Notes: generated by a model not told the origin, from the letters alone. Shown: positions 17,873 through 26,529, counted from the first letter of the stretch. The stretch: 64,000 nucleotides of DNA from Xanthomarina sp. F1114 (GCF_026410255.1 NZ_JAPMLL010000002.1:186001-250000); one strand, 5' to 3'. Numbers and translations: made by a program.

Positions 17873-19117
17873 TTATTCTTCTCTTAAAGCATCTATAGGT
17901 TTAATACTTGTGGCTTTAAAAGCTGGAATTAGTCCGATTAAAGTTCCTAAAACCACTAATATTATTAACGATATAAAAACCACTCCAATAGATACTGATG
18001 CATTTACTATCACCGCTTCGTCTCCTTGTCCAAAGGCTTTATCTAAGGCTATTAGAATCCAACCTCCTGTAATAATTCCAAGAAATCCAGCTAGAAGGGT
18101 TATAAATACAGCTTCTACAACTATTTGTCTTTTAATTTCGTAGGGGGTTGCTCCTAAGGCACGACGGACACCTATTTCTTTGGTACGCTCTTTTACGGTA
18201 ATTAAAAGAATATTACCAATGGCAAACACTCCGGCAATTAAGGTGGCAATACCTACAAACCAGGTTAGAAATTGCATTCCGACAAGAAAGCCTGTAATTT
18301 TTTTAAATTCTTTCCCTAAATTAAAGCTTCCAAAAGCGCGTTTATCTTTGGGATGAACGTTATTTAGGTTTTTTAAAATAAGCTTGGCATCGGCTTCAAT
18401 TTGTGTGATATCATATTCTGGTTTTCCAGTAATCATCATAAAACCAATATTATCACCTTGATTAAATATTTGTTGAAAGGTTGTAAACGGAATGTGAATA
18501 TCACTGGTTGGCCCCATATTTACATTTCCATTCTCGAACATGCCAACAACCGTAAAATTCATATTGTTTATTTGAATTAGTTGGCCAATCATTTCTTCAT
18601 CTTTTTCAAACAGTTGTTTGTAGATATCTTCTGAAATAACAGCTACTTTTCTATTGTCGTCAATATCACTTTGATTGAGAAACCTACCGTGAATTAATTT
18701 CTTTTTCTGAACCTTATCTAGTAAAGGGAAATCGCCATTAATTGCAAAATTTCCTGATAAAAAATTTCTAACTACCTGACTTTGATTTTGATTTCTAGGA
18801 ACTACAAACTCAATTCCTTCAACATTTTCTTCAACTATTTTAGCATCTGTAAGAGTAAGTTTTACCATTCTTCCTTCCTGAAATCCTTTGAAAGGCTTGC
18901 TTGTATTTTGTCCCCAAACAAACACACTATTAGTTGCAAAACTTCCAAATAGTCTATTAAAGGAATTTTCTAAACCTCTAGCAGAACCAAGTAAGCCAAT
19001 AAGTAGTAAAATTCCCCACCAAACACCAACCATAGTAAGCATGGTTCTTAGTTTGTTTTTACTAAGACTATCCCATACTTCTTGCCATGTATCTCTTGCG
19101 AATAAAAACTTTATCAT
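17873..19117 (-). CDS. MacB-like ABC transporter permease (second copy)
   Basis: A 414-residue FtsX/MacB-type permease. One N-terminal transmembrane helix (about 20-42) leads to a large periplasmic MacB-PCD domain (about 50-270), then three helices with the coupling motif VKERTKEIGVRRALGATP at about 310. The C-terminus is typical (LIGLIPAFKATSIKPIDALR). It is separated by one base from the first permease, to which it is clearly paralogous, so the transporter is probably a heterodimer using the shared separate ATPase. In E. coli MacB permease and ATPase are fused; here they are split. Confidence 0.92.
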   Translation of the reverse strand: MIKFLFARDTWQEVWDSLSKNKLRTMLTMVGVWWGILLLIGLLGSARGLENSFNRLFGSFATNSVFVWGQNTSKPFKGFQEGRMVKLTLTDAKIVEENVEGIEFVVPRNQNQSQVVRNFLSGNFAINGDFPLLDKVQKKKLIHGRFLNQSDIDDNRKVAVISEDIYKQLFEKDEEMIGQLIQINNMNFTVVGMFENGNVNMGPTSDIHIPFTTFQQIFNQGDNIGFMMITGKPEYDITQIEADAKLILKNLNNVHPKDKRAFGSFNLGKEFKKITGFLVGMQFLTWFVGIATLIAGVFAIGNILLITVKERTKEIGVRRALGATPYEIKRQIVVEAVFITLLAGFLGIITGGWILIALDKAFGQGDEAVIVNASVSIGVVFISLIILVVLGTLIGLIPAFKATSIKPIDALREE

Positions 19118-19118
19118 A

Positions 19119-20348
19119 TTAATCGTCTCTTAAGGCCACAATTGGTTTAATTTGCGATGCTTTTTTAGCAGGTAAATATCCCGCAATTCCACCGGCTACA
19201 ATTAATGTAAGGGTTGCAGCAATAACCAAAGTTGTACTAACACTTGGGTCTTTTATAAAATAGTCTTCCAAACTTGGTCCAATAAACTCTAAAACACCCA
19301 TTCCTATTAACAATCCTATCCAGCCTGCTATGGCAGTAATTAGAATAGCTTCTAATAAAATGAGAGATATAATAGATTTAGGCGAAGCTCCAAGAGCTTT
19401 TCTAATTCCAATTTCTTTGGTTCGTTCTTTAACAATAAAAATCATGATATTACTAACTCCCACAATTCCTGCTATTAAAGTTCCAAAACCAATAACAATT
19501 ATAATTACTCCAAGACCAAAGGTCATTTGATTAACTGTTTTCGATTCGTTAGCAAGGTTTCTAACACGAATAGCTCTTTGATCGCTACTAGCTACATCAA
19601 ATCTATCTTTTAAATCTTTGGTTAAATTGTTACTAAAAGCAATAGCTTTATTGTAATTCATTTCCGGATTATAAGTTAGATTTATTTGATCTATATAATC
19701 GTTATTTCCATAAACACGTTGTGCCGTACTAATTGGCATATAAATAATACGTTCTTCATTATCGCCACCATCGTCTCTAAAAACACCCACAATTTTATAT
19801 TGCAAGCCGTTTAAACTAATGTATTTACCTAAAGCTGTAGTTTTCAAAAATAAATCCTGCTCTACCAATCTTCCAATAACAACCACTTTGGTTTTATTTT
19901 CAATATCCAACTGGTTAATATATCGGCCATCTTTAATAATAGTATTCTCTAAGAATTGATGATCTGGATGAACAGCTCGAACGGGATAGGTACTTTTTTC
20001 GTTTCTAAAGATAGCATCCACGTTTAAATGCAATCTAGAGGTTATATATTGTACATTATCTCCGTATTCTTCTTTTATATAATCGAAATCTTTATTTTTA
20101 AACTGAATTTGTCTTCCCGCCTGAAAGCCTTTATTTGCCTTTGTTGTTGTTCCAGACTGAATAAAGATGGAATTGTTAGCATCGTCTGAGAAAGCTTCAG
20201 CAAAGGTATTATTTAGTCCATTTGCTATTCCAAAAAGAATGGTGAATAATAAGATTGCAAATGCAACGGTAAACCCAGAAAGCAAGCTTCTGGTTCTATT
20301 CATATTAATACTTTGAAATATTTCTCTCCAGAGACCTCTATCCAACAT
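19119..20348 (-). CDS. MacB-like ABC transporter permease (first copy)
   Basis: The 409-residue paralogue of the following permease has the same plan: a transmembrane helix near residues 20-45, a MacB periplasmic core domain, then three C-terminal helices with VKERTKEIGIRKALGASP and the ending GGIAGYLPAKKASQIKPIVAL. Its start overlaps the 3' end of the ATPase gene by 11 bases, which implies translational coupling. A permease heterodimer is inferred from the tandem arrangement. Confidence 0.92.
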   Translation of the reverse strand: MLDRGLWREIFQSINMNRTRSLLSGFTVAFAILLFTILFGIANGLNNTFAEAFSDDANNSIFIQSGTTTKANKGFQAGRQIQFKNKDFDYIKEEYGDNVQYITSRLHLNVDAIFRNEKSTYPVRAVHPDHQFLENTIIKDGRYINQLDIENKTKVVVIGRLVEQDLFLKTTALGKYISLNGLQYKIVGVFRDDGGDNEERIIYMPISTAQRVYGNNDYIDQINLTYNPEMNYNKAIAFSNNLTKDLKDRFDVASSDQRAIRVRNLANESKTVNQMTFGLGVIIIVIGFGTLIAGIVGVSNIMIFIVKERTKEIGIRKALGASPKSIISLILLEAILITAIAGWIGLLIGMGVLEFIGPSLEDYFIKDPSVSTTLVIAATLTLIVAGGIAGYLPAKKASQIKPIVALRDD

Positions 20349-21042
20349 ATTGAGAAGCTCTTACTTGTTCTACTTTTTCATCTTCCATAATTAGTCCGTC
20401 TTTTAAGCGAACAATACGCTTACACATTTGAGCAATATCTTCTTCGTGTGTAACAATAAGAATGGTTTTACCTTCATCGTTTAAATGTTGGATAAAGTCC
20501 ATAATTTCGTGAGAAGTTTTAGTATCTAAAGCTCCTGTAGGTTCATCGGCTAATAACAACTTTGGGTTTGCGGCTAAAGCTCTTGCAATTGCCACACGTT
20601 GTTTTTGACCTCCAGATAACTCATTAGGCAGATGATGTGCCCAAGGTTCTAAACCAACTTTTCCTAAATGGAATAAGGCCAATTCTTGTCTTTCCTGGCG
20701 TTTCATACCTTGATAATACAAAGGTAAAGCCACGTTATCTAAAGCATTTTTATAATTAATGAGGTTGAAAGACTGAAAAATAAATCCGAGAAATTTATTT
20801 CTATAAATTGCAGCTTTCTTTTCTGTTAAGTTTTTAATGGGAACTCCATCTAGAATATATTCACCTTCGTCTGCTTCATCTAACATCCCGATTATATTCA
20901 GTAATGTGGATTTTCCAGAACCTGAAGAACCCATAATAGCAACCATTTCGCCGTCTTCAACTGTAAGATCGATCCCTTTTAATACATGCAAACTTGAATC
21001 TCCTATAGGATAGGATTTATGAAGTTTTTTAATGTTTAACAT
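20338..21042 (-). CDS. ABC transporter ATP-binding protein (MacB/LolD type)
   Basis: A 234-residue ATPase with Walker A GSSGSGKST (about 37-45), Q-loop in FIFQSFNL, signature LSGGQKQR (about 143), Walker B LLLADEPTGALD and the H-loop histidine in IVTHEED. It heads the minus-strand operon ATPase-permease-permease-adaptor-TolC-tsaB and powers the two FtsX-type permeases. The closest functional classes are MacB and LolD; the presence of an adaptor and TolC protein favours an exporter over lipoprotein release. Confidence 0.94.
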   Translation of the reverse strand: MLNIKKLHKSYPIGDSSLHVLKGIDLTVEDGEMVAIMGSSGSGKSTLLNIIGMLDEADEGEYILDGVPIKNLTEKKAAIYRNKFLGFIFQSFNLINYKNALDNVALPLYYQGMKRQERQELALFHLGKVGLEPWAHHLPNELSGGQKQRVAIARALAANPKLLLADEPTGALDTKTSHEIMDFIQHLNDEGKTILIVTHEEDIAQMCKRIVRLKDGLIMEDEKVEQVRASQYVG

Positions 21043-21108
21043 ATTTGTTAGTTGTTGATTAAACTAGCTTTATAATAATAAGACTATTTAAAAGCTAATT
21101 TGTTACAA

Positions 21109-21116
21109 CAAAACTA
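21109..21116 (-). promoter_or_regulatory. Possible -7 box of the efflux operon
   Basis: On the minus strand TAGTTTTG matches TAnnTTTG, 67 bases upstream of the ATPase start. No -33 TTG at normal spacing. Confidence 0.3.
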
Positions 21117-21124
21117 AATATAAT

Positions 21125-21352
21125 TTAAGAAGTCGCTTTTTTAGTCTTGTTAAACTTTTTGTAAATTAGAAAGCCAATCCCTGCTATAAGAATGTAAGGA
21201 ACTGCCATTAAATAAACAATTCCATCATTAATTCCTTTAGCTAAGTCTTCGCCTCCTCCAGTTTCTAAAACAGCACGACACATAGCGCATTGTGCATTTA
21301 CCTGAGTAAAAAGGAAAAAAGAAAACAGAAAAAATAGAATTTTGCGTTGCAT
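21125..21352 (-). CDS. Small CxxC membrane protein linked to cytochrome oxidase genes
   Basis: A 75-residue protein of unknown function. A signal peptide (about 1-20, ending VNA|Q) is followed at once by CAMCRAVLE, then a glycine-rich GGGEDLAKGINDG segment, one transmembrane helix (about 44-64) and a basic tail (KKFNKTKKATS). The mature protein would display a CxxC pair at its extracytoplasmic N-terminus. It is the last gene of the run SCO-like, SCO, DUF420, this gene. The context suggests a part in copper delivery or redox maturation of the oxidase, but that is inference only. Small proteins with this CAMCR start are, as far as I recall, widespread in Bacteroidota. Confidence 0.8.
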   Translation of the reverse strand: MQRKILFFLFSFFLFTQVNAQCAMCRAVLETGGGEDLAKGINDGIVYLMAVPYILIAGIGFLIYKKFNKTKKATS

Positions 21353-21362
21353 AATTTAAAAT

Positions 21363-21911
21363 TTAAACATAATAAGGGGAAATCATAAGATAGACAATAA
21401 CACCTGAAATAGCAACATATAACCATAAAGGAAATGTTATTCTTGCAATTTTTTTATGTCTTTCAAAACTTCCTGATAAAGCTCTTACAAAAGTTATTAA
21501 AACAAAGGGGATAATAACAATTGATAATAGAATATGTGTAATTAAAATAAAGTAATAGACGTATTTAATTGCTCCTTCTCCTCCAAACTTTGTAGAGTCA
21601 CTGGTCATATGATACGCCATATATAAAACTAAGAATACAATAGAACAACCTATTGCTGTCTTCATGAGGTTTTCATGAAGTACCATCTTTTTATTTTTAA
21701 TGGCTATAACAGCAATTACCAAAATTACAGCAGTAATAGCATTTATAGAAGCATAAATAGGTGGCAAGAATGTTAATGGCTCTACATCTAAACCAAGATC
21801 TCTTAAATTAACACCAAACAAAGCAGCTACAGCTAAAGGGATAATTATGGATAAAGCAATGACCCATTTATTATACTTTTTCTCTTGCAGCAAAGCATCC
21901 TCCTTATTCAT
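21363..21911 (-). CDS. DUF420 membrane protein (oxidase assembly associated)
   Basis: A 182-residue protein with five predicted transmembrane helices (about 15-35, 48-70, 82-104, 118-142, 155-178). Conserved-looking histidines lie near membrane borders (VLHENLM, YMAYHMTSD, ITHILLS, SFERHKKIA). DUF420 proteins, including Bacillus YozB, are encoded with cytochrome oxidase genes and are thought to help heme-copper oxidase assembly; no reaction is established. The gene overlaps the end of the SCO gene by eight bases. Confidence 0.9.
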   Translation of the reverse strand: MNKEDALLQEKKYNKWVIALSIIIPLAVAALFGVNLRDLGLDVEPLTFLPPIYASINAITAVILVIAVIAIKNKKMVLHENLMKTAIGCSIVFLVLYMAYHMTSDSTKFGGEGAIKYVYYFILITHILLSIVIIPFVLITFVRALSGSFERHKKIARITFPLWLYVAISGVIVYLMISPYYV

Positions 21912-22647
21912 TTAGCAATTTTTTAATATCTTCTTTAAGCATAGAGATTTGTTCTTCCTGACCGTCTTCGTCTACTTTCTCAGCTTCCGAGATAATACCA
22001 TTATAATAAATTACCGGATTCCCATTTAAGATTCTTGATCTAATAAAGCCGTTTTTATCTATAAGCGCAAAGTTTCCTGAATGTTCAAAACCTCCTTCGG
22101 CTTCATCGTCTTGAGCTGTATAAAGATTAAACCCTTCGTTGGCTAGCTTATAAATATCTTCCTTTTCACCTGTAAGAAGATGCCAATTTGGATTAGTAAT
22201 TCCGTATTTACTGGCATAATCTTTTAATACTTCCATGGTATCATGTTCCGGATTAATAGAAAAAGAAGCTACACCAAAGTCGGTATTGCCTTTAAAAGCA
22301 TTCTGAATCTCAACAAGGTTTCTATTCATTTTAGGACAAATAGAAGGACAAGTTGTAAAAAAGAACTCTACCACATATACTTTTCCTAAGTAATCTTTAT
22401 TGGTAATGGTTTGACCATTCTGATCTGTAAATGAAAACTCGGGTACTTTTTTGGGCTCTCCATTAATTTCCAGGAAGACCAGATCATTATTATCTTTAAA
22501 GTTGTTGTCTTGCCCCTGGCTCATCCTATCGCTTCTTGAAATGTCTTTATTCTTTATTCTATCTACAATTTTTGGAACAAAAATAATTCCAAAAACCAAA
22601 ATAATAAAGGCCATACCTACGTATGAATAATTTGTTTTATTACTCAT
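21904..22647 (-). CDS. SCO family copper chaperone for CuA assembly
   Basis: A membrane-anchored thioredoxin-fold copper/thiol protein that helps build the CuA centre of oxidase subunit II. Of 247 residues, about 8-26 form the membrane anchor. The copper motif is CPSICP with Cys100 and Cys104, and the third ligand His189 lies in FEHSGNFALID. The expected segment LTGEKEDIYKLANEGF lies between them. It overlaps both neighbours by eight bases and follows a diverged relative that lacks the cysteines. Confidence 0.94.
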   Translation of the reverse strand: MSNKTNYSYVGMAFIILVFGIIFVPKIVDRIKNKDISRSDRMSQGQDNNFKDNNDLVFLEINGEPKKVPEFSFTDQNGQTITNKDYLGKVYVVEFFFTTCPSICPKMNRNLVEIQNAFKGNTDFGVASFSINPEHDTMEVLKDYASKYGITNPNWHLLTGEKEDIYKLANEGFNLYTAQDDEAEGGFEHSGNFALIDKNGFIRSRILNGNPVIYYNGIISEAEKVDEDGQEEQISMLKEDIKKLLNE

Positions 22648-23362
22648 GATTACTACTTTTTAAACTGTTTGCTCTTCTCGTTGACGAGTCGAAATTTCCT
22701 TTTCTTCTATCTCTATATTCTTGAAATAATACACGTAAATCGTCTGCACTCATTTTATTTTTCATTTCTGAAACTTCAATACAATTATAAGAATATAACG
22801 GATATGCAGGTTTATTTTTTTCTTTTTCCTTATCGGTTCTATCGTCTAATCTACCACGTTGATTTAAGTCTTTATCTATAATAAAAACCTCGTGAGTGGC
22901 TAAGTCGTTATCTAAAGTTTCTTTAGACTTCAAACTATTAAATACACGTTCAATATCTGCATCTTCACCATAGAGGAAATGCCAATATTTTAAATCTTCG
23001 TAAGATTTAATTTCTTTTTTTAAGATTTCGATATCTTTTTCGGCTCCATATGGCAATAAAAGAACTACCTGGAAATTCTTAAATCCTTTGAATTTATTAT
23101 AAACCAGCTCTTTTAAGTTTGAGGCAGCCATAACATTATCCATCGGGTTTCTACCCAAAAAGCCTAAAACGGTAATATAATCTTCTAAGACAATTTCCTT
23201 ATTATCATCCGAGGTGAAATTTTGAAACTCAACGACCCCTGAATGAACCACGCTTAATGGCGTATAATTGTGTTTAGAGGGGAACAACATCAATAAAAAT
23301 AATACTGGAAGAAAAAATAATATTCCAAGAGTTGTATAGCGTTTTATAAGCTTTTTATTCAT
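22640..23362 (-). CDS. SCO-like membrane-anchored protein lacking the copper cysteines
   Basis: The 240-residue product has an N-terminal membrane anchor (about 10-27) and an extracytoplasmic domain that I align by eye with SCO next door. ITVLGFLGRNPMDN matches YVVEFFFTTCPSIC, so the two copper cysteines correspond to Asn72 and Asn76, with the intervening Pro73 kept. FLYGEDADIERVFN matches LLTGEKEDIYKLAN, and THEVFIIDKDLNQRGR matches HSGNFALIDKNGFIRSR. His157 lies close to the SCO histidine. The fold is therefore probably thioredoxin-like but unable to bind copper in the SCO manner. The charged C-terminal tail (about 195-240) is additional. Function is unknown; overlap with SCO by eight bases suggests a joint role. 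Confidence 0.75.
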   Translation of the reverse strand: MNKKLIKRYTTLGILFFLPVLFLLMLFPSKHNYTPLSVVHSGVVEFQNFTSDDNKEIVLEDYITVLGFLGRNPMDNVMAASNLKELVYNKFKGFKNFQVVLLLPYGAEKDIEILKKEIKSYEDLKYWHFLYGEDADIERVFNSLKSKETLDNDLATHEVFIIDKDLNQRGRLDDRTDKEKEKNKPAYPLYSYNCIEVSEMKNKMSADDLRVLFQEYRDRRKGNFDSSTRRANSLKSSNHE

Positions 23363-23424
23363 TTTTATAAGTCGTAAAAATTATCTAAATAAGATTAAAC
23401 TTGCTTTTAATATTTATAGTGCAA

Positions 23425-23464
23425 AAATAGAAAAAGACGGTCTAAAAACCGTCTTTTTCTATTT
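23425..23464 (-). terminator. Terminator after the oxidase subunit IV gene
   Basis: A 17-bp perfect stem (23425-23441 with 23448-23464, core AAAAAGACGGT) with loop CTAAAA and A/T runs on both sides. It separates the subunit III/IV genes from the SCO-DUF420 run. Confidence 0.9.
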
Positions 23465-23485
23465 ATTTAACTTTGATAAGATTTA

Positions 23486-23866
23486 TTAAAAATCGTGTTT
23501 TACAAAACCATTAGTAAAAACGGATCCAACATATTGTCCTTCTTGTAATATTATAAATATTATGTAACAAATTAAGAACACTCCTGTCCAAACAACCATA
23601 CGTCTTAAGCTTGCTGTTTCGTCTCTCATATGCATGAAATCCCAAGTAATATAATAAGCTTTTACTATGGTTAAGATAATAAAAATCCAGTTTAAGATTT
23701 TCATTCCCATAAAGTGTCCATTAAGAACTTCAGGCTTATAGATACCTAAAACAACCTCAATAGCCGTTACAATTGATAAAAAGATTAATACACCCCAGAT
23801 TTTTTGGGTATTGGATTTAAACTTTACTAATCCTCTAAATATTTCTAATTTATGCGTGTCTGCCAT
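23486..23866 (-). CDS. Cytochrome c oxidase subunit IV family protein
   Basis: A 126-residue small membrane subunit of the heme-copper oxidase with three transmembrane helices (about 22-42, 50-72, 85-107). The segment ILNWIFIILTIVKAYYITWDFMHMRDE is characteristic of bacterial subunit IV (CyoD/COX4-like); the YYITWDFMHM part is the family hallmark. It follows the long subunit III by 23 bases and ends at a strong terminator, so it closes the cyoE-III-III-IV run. Confidence 0.93.
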   Translation of the reverse strand: MADTHKLEIFRGLVKFKSNTQKIWGVLIFLSIVTAIEVVLGIYKPEVLNGHFMGMKILNWIFIILTIVKAYYITWDFMHMRDETASLRRMVVWTGVFLICYIIFIILQEGQYVGSVFTNGFVKHDF

Positions 23867-23889
23867 GTTTAAAATAAATTATATAAAAA

Positions 23890-24870
23890 TTATACTAAGT
23901 AGAAGAATGTAAATACAAACACCCATACTAAATCAACAAAGTGCCAATATAATCCTACTTTCTCAACCATTTCGTAACTTCCTCTACGCTCGTAAGTACC
24001 AAGTATTACGTTAAAGAATATAATAATATTCAACAAAACACCAATGGATACGTGAAACCCGTGGAATCCAGTAATAAAGAAGAAGTAATTTGCAAATAAT
24101 GGCGGACCGTACTCGTTTTGAATTAGGTTAGCTCCTTCTACAACATTCTTTCCTTTGGTTTTTAATTCTTTTAAAGATTCGTTTCTGGATAAAATAGTTT
24201 TATGTCCAGTCTCTTTATCTGTATAAGTTGTTTTAACCAAAATGTTTTCGTTTGCTTCAAAACCAGCTACCACCTCATCAAAGGTATAACTTGGCAAACT
24301 GCTTTCACTAGTAAACCAAAGTCCATTTTTTCCTAAATGTTGTGTACGCTCTTTTGGTTCTCCAATGGCAAAATCTTTTAGAGCCACACGATTTCCATCT
24401 GTATCTACAAAATGGATAATATTTCCTCCATGCGTTCCAACAGCTCCGTATTCACCTTTAATAAATGTTGTCCACTCGTAAGCTTGAGAGCTTAAGAAAA
24501 TAAACCCACCTATAACGGTTAAAAACATATAGATAGTAGTTTTAGCCTTATCCATCTTATGTCCGGCATCTACAGCTAATACCATAGTTACTGACGACAT
24601 AATTAAAATGAAGGTCATGAATGCCACGAAAATCATTGGATAATTTCCATGAATAAAAGGAACGTGTGTAAACACATCGTCTGCAATTGGCCAAATTTCG
24701 GCAAATTTAAATCTTGAAAATCCGTAAGATGCTAGAAATCCAGTGAAGGTTAAAGCATCGGAAGTGATGAAAAACCACATCATCAATTTCCCGTAACTTG
24801 CTTTTAAAGGTTCTTTTCCTCCACCCCAAGTTTTTTCGTCTGTACCAGTATCTGCAACTGTAGTGTTCAT
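23890..24870 (-). CDS. Cytochrome c oxidase subunit III, long form
   Basis: A 326-residue subunit III with helices characteristic of the family (LMMWFFITSDALTFTGFLASYG; ending LYWHFVDLVWVFVFTFFYLV). Between SSQAYEWTTFIKGEYG (about 127-142) and GPPLFANYFFFITGFHGFHV (about 255-274) it carries a soluble insertion of roughly 115 residues absent from the 193-residue paralogue next door. The conserved FHGFHV motif and the glutamate near QAYEW are kept. It is probably a structural subunit of the aa3-type oxidase, whose subunits I and II are encoded at 48.8-51.7 kb. Confidence 0.92.
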   Translation of the reverse strand: MNTTVADTGTDEKTWGGGKEPLKASYGKLMMWFFITSDALTFTGFLASYGFSRFKFAEIWPIADDVFTHVPFIHGNYPMIFVAFMTFILIMSSVTMVLAVDAGHKMDKAKTTIYMFLTVIGGFIFLSSQAYEWTTFIKGEYGAVGTHGGNIIHFVDTDGNRVALKDFAIGEPKERTQHLGKNGLWFTSESSLPSYTFDEVVAGFEANENILVKTTYTDKETGHKTILSRNESLKELKTKGKNVVEGANLIQNEYGPPLFANYFFFITGFHGFHVSIGVLLNIIIFFNVILGTYERRGSYEMVEKVGLYWHFVDLVWVFVFTFFYLV

Positions 24871-24902
24871 ATATTTGGTTTAGTATTTATTTAAAAGTTG
24901 AA

Positions 24903-24910
24903 CAAAAATA
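24903..24910 (-). promoter_or_regulatory. Possible -7 box before the long subunit III gene
   Basis: On the minus strand TATTTTTG matches TAnnTTTG, 33 bases upstream of the ATG, within an otherwise unexplained 141-base gap between the two subunit III genes. No -33 partner seen. Confidence 0.33.
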
Positions 24911-25011
24911 ATCAATTTATCGTTCTAACGAAATTTACACCTCTAAATTTTAAGGACTCTAAATAAGCATCCCTATAGTTATGGCGCCATATTGTTAGAA
25001 TTCAATGGTAT

Positions 25012-25593
25012 TTATCCTATAAAATATAAAAACAAAAACAGATATAACCATAGGATATCTATAAAGTGCCAAAAAGTTGCAGCTAATTCAAGCCCTAACA
25101 TTTTTGTTGGTTCATATTTTTGTTTAAAATGATTATAAATTACCACTAACAAACAGATTAATCCAACAACCACATGCAAAATGTGCACTACAGCTATTAA
25201 ATAAATGTAAGACATGGTAATATTACTTGTAGGACCTGTAAAATTATAGCCTAAATCTATGATTTGTTGAAATCCTGCAAACTGACTTACTATAAAAGCA
25301 ATTCCAAGAGCGAGAGTGGTTAGTAACCAGACCATTGTAAGTTTTCTATTATTGGCTTTCATTGCTCTTTTAGCCAAAATAAATGTAAAACTGCTAATAA
25401 TTATAACAACTGTACTAATTATAAAAGCATTTGGCAATTTAAAATCAGTAAGCCAATCTGGTCTAGAGCTACTTACTACAAAAGCACTAGTCCATCCTGC
25501 AAAAGACATAACTAATGAAATAATTCCAAACCAAAGCATCATCTTTTTTGCTCTGCCTTGTTTTTCTTCTAAAGTACCTTGGGTTAAATCCAT
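25012..25593 (-). CDS. Cytochrome c oxidase subunit III, short form
   Basis: A 193-residue five-helix subunit III. It contains MMLWFGIISLVMSFAGWTSAFV, the internal LIAVVHILHVVVGLICL and the C-terminal ATFWHFIDILWLYLFLFLYF motif that marks the family. It is about 70 residues shorter than mitochondrial subunit III and lacks the first two helices, a common bacterial form. It begins three bases after heme O synthase and precedes the long paralogue, so this genome encodes two subunit III proteins in tandem. Confidence 0.92.
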   Translation of the reverse strand: MDLTQGTLEEKQGRAKKMMLWFGIISLVMSFAGWTSAFVVSSSRPDWLTDFKLPNAFIISTVVIIISSFTFILAKRAMKANNRKLTMVWLLTTLALGIAFIVSQFAGFQQIIDLGYNFTGPTSNITMSYIYLIAVVHILHVVVGLICLLVVIYNHFKQKYEPTKMLGLELAATFWHFIDILWLYLFLFLYFIG

Positions 25594-25596
25594 GAT

Positions 25597-26490
25597 TTAT
25601 CTAATAAACTTATCTATTACGTAAACTATTTGCAACAATGTAATGTAAGATACACTTGCCAACATAAGTTGTCTTGCTGCTGAAACTGACATTTTTTTAT
25701 AAAGTTGAATGGCATAATACAACATGCCTATTCCTAATAAAAACACAATTACTGCCGAAACTGGTGTTAGGAACAAGCGTCCTGTAACTCCAAATGCTGG
25801 TACTATTGAGACTATAATAGTCCAAATAGTGTACATCATGATTTGTACGGCTGTACCTTTATCTTGTTTTCCAGTAGGCAACATAAAGAAGCCTCCCTTT
25901 TTATAATCGTCGTATAAAAACCATCCAATGGCCCAAAAATGTGGGAATTGCCAAAAAAACTGTATTGCAAATAAAGTTCCTGGTTCAATACCAAAGTCGT
26001 TAGTTGCCGCTACCCAACCTAACATAAACGGAATGGCACCTGGAATGGCTCCGACAAAAACAGATAATGGGGTTTTGGTTTTTAAAGGGGTATAAGCGCA
26101 AGTATAAAGGAAGATGGAGATAGCTCCAAACATAGCCGTTTTTGGATTGATACTGTATAGAATTCCAAGTCCCAATATGGTGAATAACGTAGCTATAACA
26201 AAAGCTGAAGTTACAGACATTCGTCCTCCAGGAATTGGCCTATTTTTAGTCCTATCCATTAAGACGTCTAGATCTTTTTCTATAATTTGGTTAAAGGCAT
26301 TTGAAGCGCCCACCATAAAATATCCACCAAATGCTAATAAAACAAGCGTGGTATAATCTACTGTTTCAACACCTAAAAGATATCCTGCTAAGGAAGAAAA
26401 TACGACACTAACTGATAACCGGATTTTAGTTATTTCCTTAAAATCTGAAACCAGAGAATATTTAATCGACGAAGTTACTGTTTGATCCAA
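25597..26490 (-). CDS. cyoE: Heme O synthase (protoheme IX farnesyltransferase)
   Basis: Adds a farnesyl group to protoheme to make heme O, precursor of heme A for the oxidase. The first aspartate-rich motif is in NAFNQIIEKDLDVLMDRTKNRP and the second polar motif in DDYKKGGFFMLP, with about eight transmembrane helices. The longest frame begins at a TTG at 26532, but that codon lies inside a perfect -7 box. The next usable start is TTG at 26490 (MDQTVTSSIKYSLVSDF), which leaves a leader of about 35 bases and an N-terminus like that of relatives. This gives 297 residues. Confidence 0.93.
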   Translation of the reverse strand: MDQTVTSSIKYSLVSDFKEITKIRLSVSVVFSSLAGYLLGVETVDYTTLVLLAFGGYFMVGASNAFNQIIEKDLDVLMDRTKNRPIPGGRMSVTSAFVIATLFTILGLGILYSINPKTAMFGAISIFLYTCAYTPLKTKTPLSVFVGAIPGAIPFMLGWVAATNDFGIEPGTLFAIQFFWQFPHFWAIGWFLYDDYKKGGFFMLPTGKQDKGTAVQIMMYTIWTIIVSIVPAFGVTGRLFLTPVSAVIVFLLGIGMLYYAIQLYKKMSVSAARQLMLASVSYITLLQIVYVIDKFIR

Positions 26491-26529
26491 AGTAAAAAAT
26501 GCTTTGCCTGAGGCTTTATATTGCGTTTG

